Part shown: positions 14,238 through 15,947 of the stretch, piece by piece
Layout: each line of letters starts with the position of its first letter
Numbering within the stretch: position 1 is the first letter of the stretch
Assembly: GCA_946886855.1 (NCBI GenBank)
Contig: CAMPJJ010000115.1
Span: 1 to 15,947, forward strand
DNA from: an uncultured Roseateles sp.
GTDB taxonomy: Bacteria; Pseudomonadota; Gammaproteobacteria; Burkholderiales; Burkholderiaceae
DNA: 15,947 bases
Direction: 5' to 3'
Notes under the pieces: generated by a model
The model's database searches: none
What the model saw: only the letters and a program-made list of their open reading frames with translations
Told to the model about the DNA's origin: nothing
Translations under genes and position numbers: made by a program

Positions 14238-14837
14238 ATGGAACTGATCGACGAAAGCGAAGCCGACCCGCTGACCGCGCGCACGAACGCACAGCGTAAT
14301 TTCGAACGCCTGCGAGAGGGATTGTCCCCGGCCATCCTCGCGCGTGAGGACGGACTGGCGACCGAGCTGGCCTCTCTGCCGGGAAGCCCGAGCAAACGCT
14401 TGCGCGCCTTGTACGCGGCCATGGCGGAGATCTCCGCGGCGGTCGAGCCGTTCGCGGCCTGTCGCGCCGGCTGCAGCAGCTGCTGTCATTACAACGTCAG
14501 CGTCTTTCCCTTGGAGGCGCGCTACATCGAAGAATGGAGCGGACACAAGCGCCTGCCGACGCCCGCGCCGGCGGCGGATTTTCACGGGACGCCGTGTCCG
14601 TTCTTGAAGGGCGGTCAGTGCTCAATCTACGAAGTCCGGCCGATGGCCTGCCGCAAGCACTTCGCGATCACCCAGACCGCGTACTGGTGCGCGCCCGAGC
14701 GCTGCAACGACCAAGAGTTTCCGCTGGTGAATTTCACGTCCGCCTACGACGCCTTCGAAGCTATCATCGCGTCGGACCGTCGCGGTGAACCCCTCGACAT
14801 GCGGCAGTGGTTTGGCACCACGGCGCGCAAGTCCTAG
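14238..14837 (+). CDS. YkgJ-family cysteine-cluster (CxxxCxxCC) protein
   Basis: A 199-aa soluble protein of the YkgJ/UPF0153 family, thought to hold zinc or an iron-sulfur cluster. The family's exact reaction is not established. The signature is C75-x3-C79-x2-C82-C83 (CRAGCSSCCHYNVSVFPLE), followed by PCPFLKGGQCSIYEVRPMACRKH (C120, C128, C138) and a C-terminal C151-x4-C156. The C-x2-CC plus C-S/P-I-Y-x-x-R-P-x-x-C pattern is diagnostic. The frame is open back to 14016, but that stretch lies over the divergent exported gene. ATG at 14238 gives the family's normal length, though no strong Shine-Dalgarno is present. It converges with the SGNH hydrolase gene with only 6 nt between stops. Confidence 0.88.
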   Translation: MELIDESEADPLTARTNAQRNFERLREGLSPAILAREDGLATELASLPGSPSKRLRALYAAMAEISAAVEPFAACRAGCSSCCHYNVSVFPLEARYIEEWSGHKRLPTPAPAADFHGTPCPFLKGGQCSIYEVRPMACRKHFAITQTAYWCAPERCNDQEFPLVNFTSAYDAFEAIIASDRRGEPLDMRQWFGTTARKS

Positions 14838-14847
14838 CGATGGCTAG
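14834..14847. terminator. Short dyad shared by two convergent stop codons
   Basis: CTAGC (14834-14838) and GCTAG (14843-14847) with a 4-nt loop contain the stop codons of both convergent genes. The stem is only 5 bp and no T run follows on either strand, so termination activity is doubtful. Confidence 0.2.
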
Positions 14848-15737
14848 CGCTTGGCGGCGGGCAGGCGCGCGGCGATGGCGTTGCGCCACTTGTCCGCGAG
14901 TTCGTGAAAACCCGTGCCGGTCGGGTGCATCTCGTCGAACCAGGACGCGGTCTGCGGCAACGTCCCGCGCAGATCCACGAAATCAAACGCGCCGCCGAGT
15001 GCGGGATCGTCCCGCAAGGGCTCGAGCACCTTGGCTACGAAGCCGTCGATCAACAGGTGGGCAAACTCGCGCTGCGCGTCGAGCGTGGGTAACGCCCGCG
15101 CCACATGCGGCTCGATCCACGGACCGATGCTGCGCTTGAACAGCGCGATCGCGCCCAGGTTGGCGGCGGTGAGCTGCGCCGGCTGCCCCAAGCGAATCGG
15201 GTAGTCGTAGCTGTGCCCGAGGATCGGCACCGAGGGCTTGGCCTGGTGGAAGGCAGTGATTAGGCGGGTGTAAGCGGCGAGCACGTCGCCGAAGCGGCCA
15301 GTGTCCTCCACGCGGGTGAAGGCTTGCGCGGGCGTCATCGATCCGGCGTTGGCGAAGGCCTTCTTGAGGAAGTCGCCAACGAAGTCGTTGCCGCCAGCGC
15401 TCAGCAACACCACGTCGAACTCGAAGGCGCGGAACCACGCGAGCAGATCCTTCACCTTCTTCGGCTTGAAGATCTCCGTGGCCAGATCGCCGCTGTGCTC
15501 GGCCCGAAAGAATAGGCCGCCCGAGCCGAACAAGGGCACACCGGCGGCCTCGTCTTCCGGCGTCGGGTAGACGATCCAGTCCAGGGTGTTCATCGACAAG
15601 GGCGTGGAAAACCACGAGTCGCCCTCGCAGAAGATGATCGGCGTGGTCTGGGCGAGGGCAGGGCGCCGTCGGATCGCGCGGTAGGTTTCGCGAAACTGAC
15701 CGCGAAGCGACAGCATCATCGAGTGCGAACGCGGCAT
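14844..15737 (-). CDS. SGNH/GDSL-family hydrolase (putative esterase/lipase)
   Basis: A 297-aa protein with the three best blocks of the SGNH hydrolase fold: FCEGDSWF with nucleophile S41 (block I), SAGGNDF with N117 of the oxyanion hole (block III) and SWFDEMHPTGTGF with catalytic D268 and H271 (block V). The block II Gly is probably in FGSGG (70-74). No signal peptide is visible, so it should be cytoplasmic unless exported by another route. The substrate is unknown; the family includes esterases, lipases and acyl-ester hydrolases. I chose ATG at 15737 because GAGGAG lies 6 nt upstream. The frame is open to 15905, but that region carries the end of another gene in a different frame, 28 nt upstream, so the two are probably co-transcribed. 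Confidence 0.87.
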   Translation of the reverse strand: MPRSHSMMLSLRGQFRETYRAIRRRPALAQTTPIIFCEGDSWFSTPLSMNTLDWIVYPTPEDEAAGVPLFGSGGLFFRAEHSGDLATEIFKPKKVKDLLAWFRAFEFDVVLLSAGGNDFVGDFLKKAFANAGSMTPAQAFTRVEDTGRFGDVLAAYTRLITAFHQAKPSVPILGHSYDYPIRLGQPAQLTAANLGAIALFKRSIGPWIEPHVARALPTLDAQREFAHLLIDGFVAKVLEPLRDDPALGGAFDFVDLRGTLPQTASWFDEMHPTGTGFHELADKWRNAIAARLPAAKR

Positions 15738-15765
15738 GGCAGGCTCCTCGAAGTAGCCGGTGTGG

Positions 15766-15945
15766 TCAACGCGCGGCGGTGAAAGCTTCGCCCGCGGACG
15801 AGACCTTGGCCTCCGGCGCCAGCGCGAACACGCACGCGAAGTAGGGTTCGACCTCAGACCACGGCCGGCGCGCATCGAAAGCCTCGACCAGCGGGCGCCC
15901 CACATCGACGACGTCGGGGGCGCGCTGCAGTTGGCGATCCTTGGC
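15766..15945 (-). CDS. C-terminal end of an unidentified protein (partial)
   Basis: An open frame on the minus strand runs in from the window edge for about 59 codons to a TGA at 15768-15766. The visible tail reads like real protein (for example VVDVGRPLVEAFDARRPWSEVEPYFACVFALAP) with a mix of Val, Phe, Trp and acidic residues, but I do not recognise it. It ends 28 nt before the SGNH hydrolase start on the same strand, suggesting an operon. The alternative frame extending the SGNH gene over this stretch is Arg/Ser rich and looks like a shadow. Confidence 0.5.
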   Translation of the reverse strand, partial: AKDRQLQRAPDVVDVGRPLVEAFDARRPWSEVEPYFACVFALAPEAKVSSAGEAFTAAR

Positions 15946-15947
15946 CT

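Noticed and set aside
1..15947. tRNA, rRNA, CRISPR array, riboswitch, complete insertion sequence
   Set aside because: No tRNA cloverleaf, no regularly spaced repeats and no complete transposase gene were seen in either strand on reading through.

Overview
This is a GC-rich window (about 65% by eye) whose gene style fits a Proteobacterium. Xanthomonadales or a related gamma/betaproteobacterium seems most likely, but that is an inference from protein families and base composition. The core is a tightly packed, probably single-transcript heavy-metal efflux operon on the minus strand, about 9.9 kb long (13542 down to 3661). Its order is a CzcI-like small exported protein, CzcC, CzcB, CzcA, a P-II-like signalling protein, CzcD, a Zn/Cd/Pb P1B-type ATPase and a DUF3703 protein. 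It combines a tripartite RND pump that spans both membranes with two inner-membrane exporters, so cytoplasmic metal can be passed to the periplasm and then out of the cell. Several junctions overlap (ATGA, GTGA, TGATG), which indicates translational coupling.

Left part (1-3583): the end of an unidentified gene overlaps a TniQ/TnsD-family transposition protein on the plus strand. This gene converges with a minus-strand XRE-type repressor. The repressor is divergent from an unrecognised 258-aa protein, and the shared intergenic region holds a good sigma-70-like promoter with a dyad across it. Next comes a DUF6988-like gene. This looks like accessory DNA of a Tn7/Tn5053-like element, and the metal operon may be its cargo, although no element ends were identified.

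Right part (13599-15947): an unknown exported protein lies upstream of the metal operon in the same direction. After it come a divergent YkgJ-type cysteine-cluster protein, a convergent SGNH/GDSL hydrolase, and the 3' end of one more minus-strand gene.

The least expected signals are RNA-level. An 11-bp perfect inverted repeat links the czcI-like stop codon to the czcC Shine-Dalgarno and encloses a second GC hairpin. The short czcB-czcA gap can fold two mutually exclusive ways around the czcA Shine-Dalgarno. Both look like devices that make translation of a pump subunit depend on translation of the gene before it. No metal-responsive regulator gene (CzcRS, MerR/ZntR or ArsR type) is present in the window. 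No tRNA, rRNA, CRISPR array or complete insertion sequence was seen.
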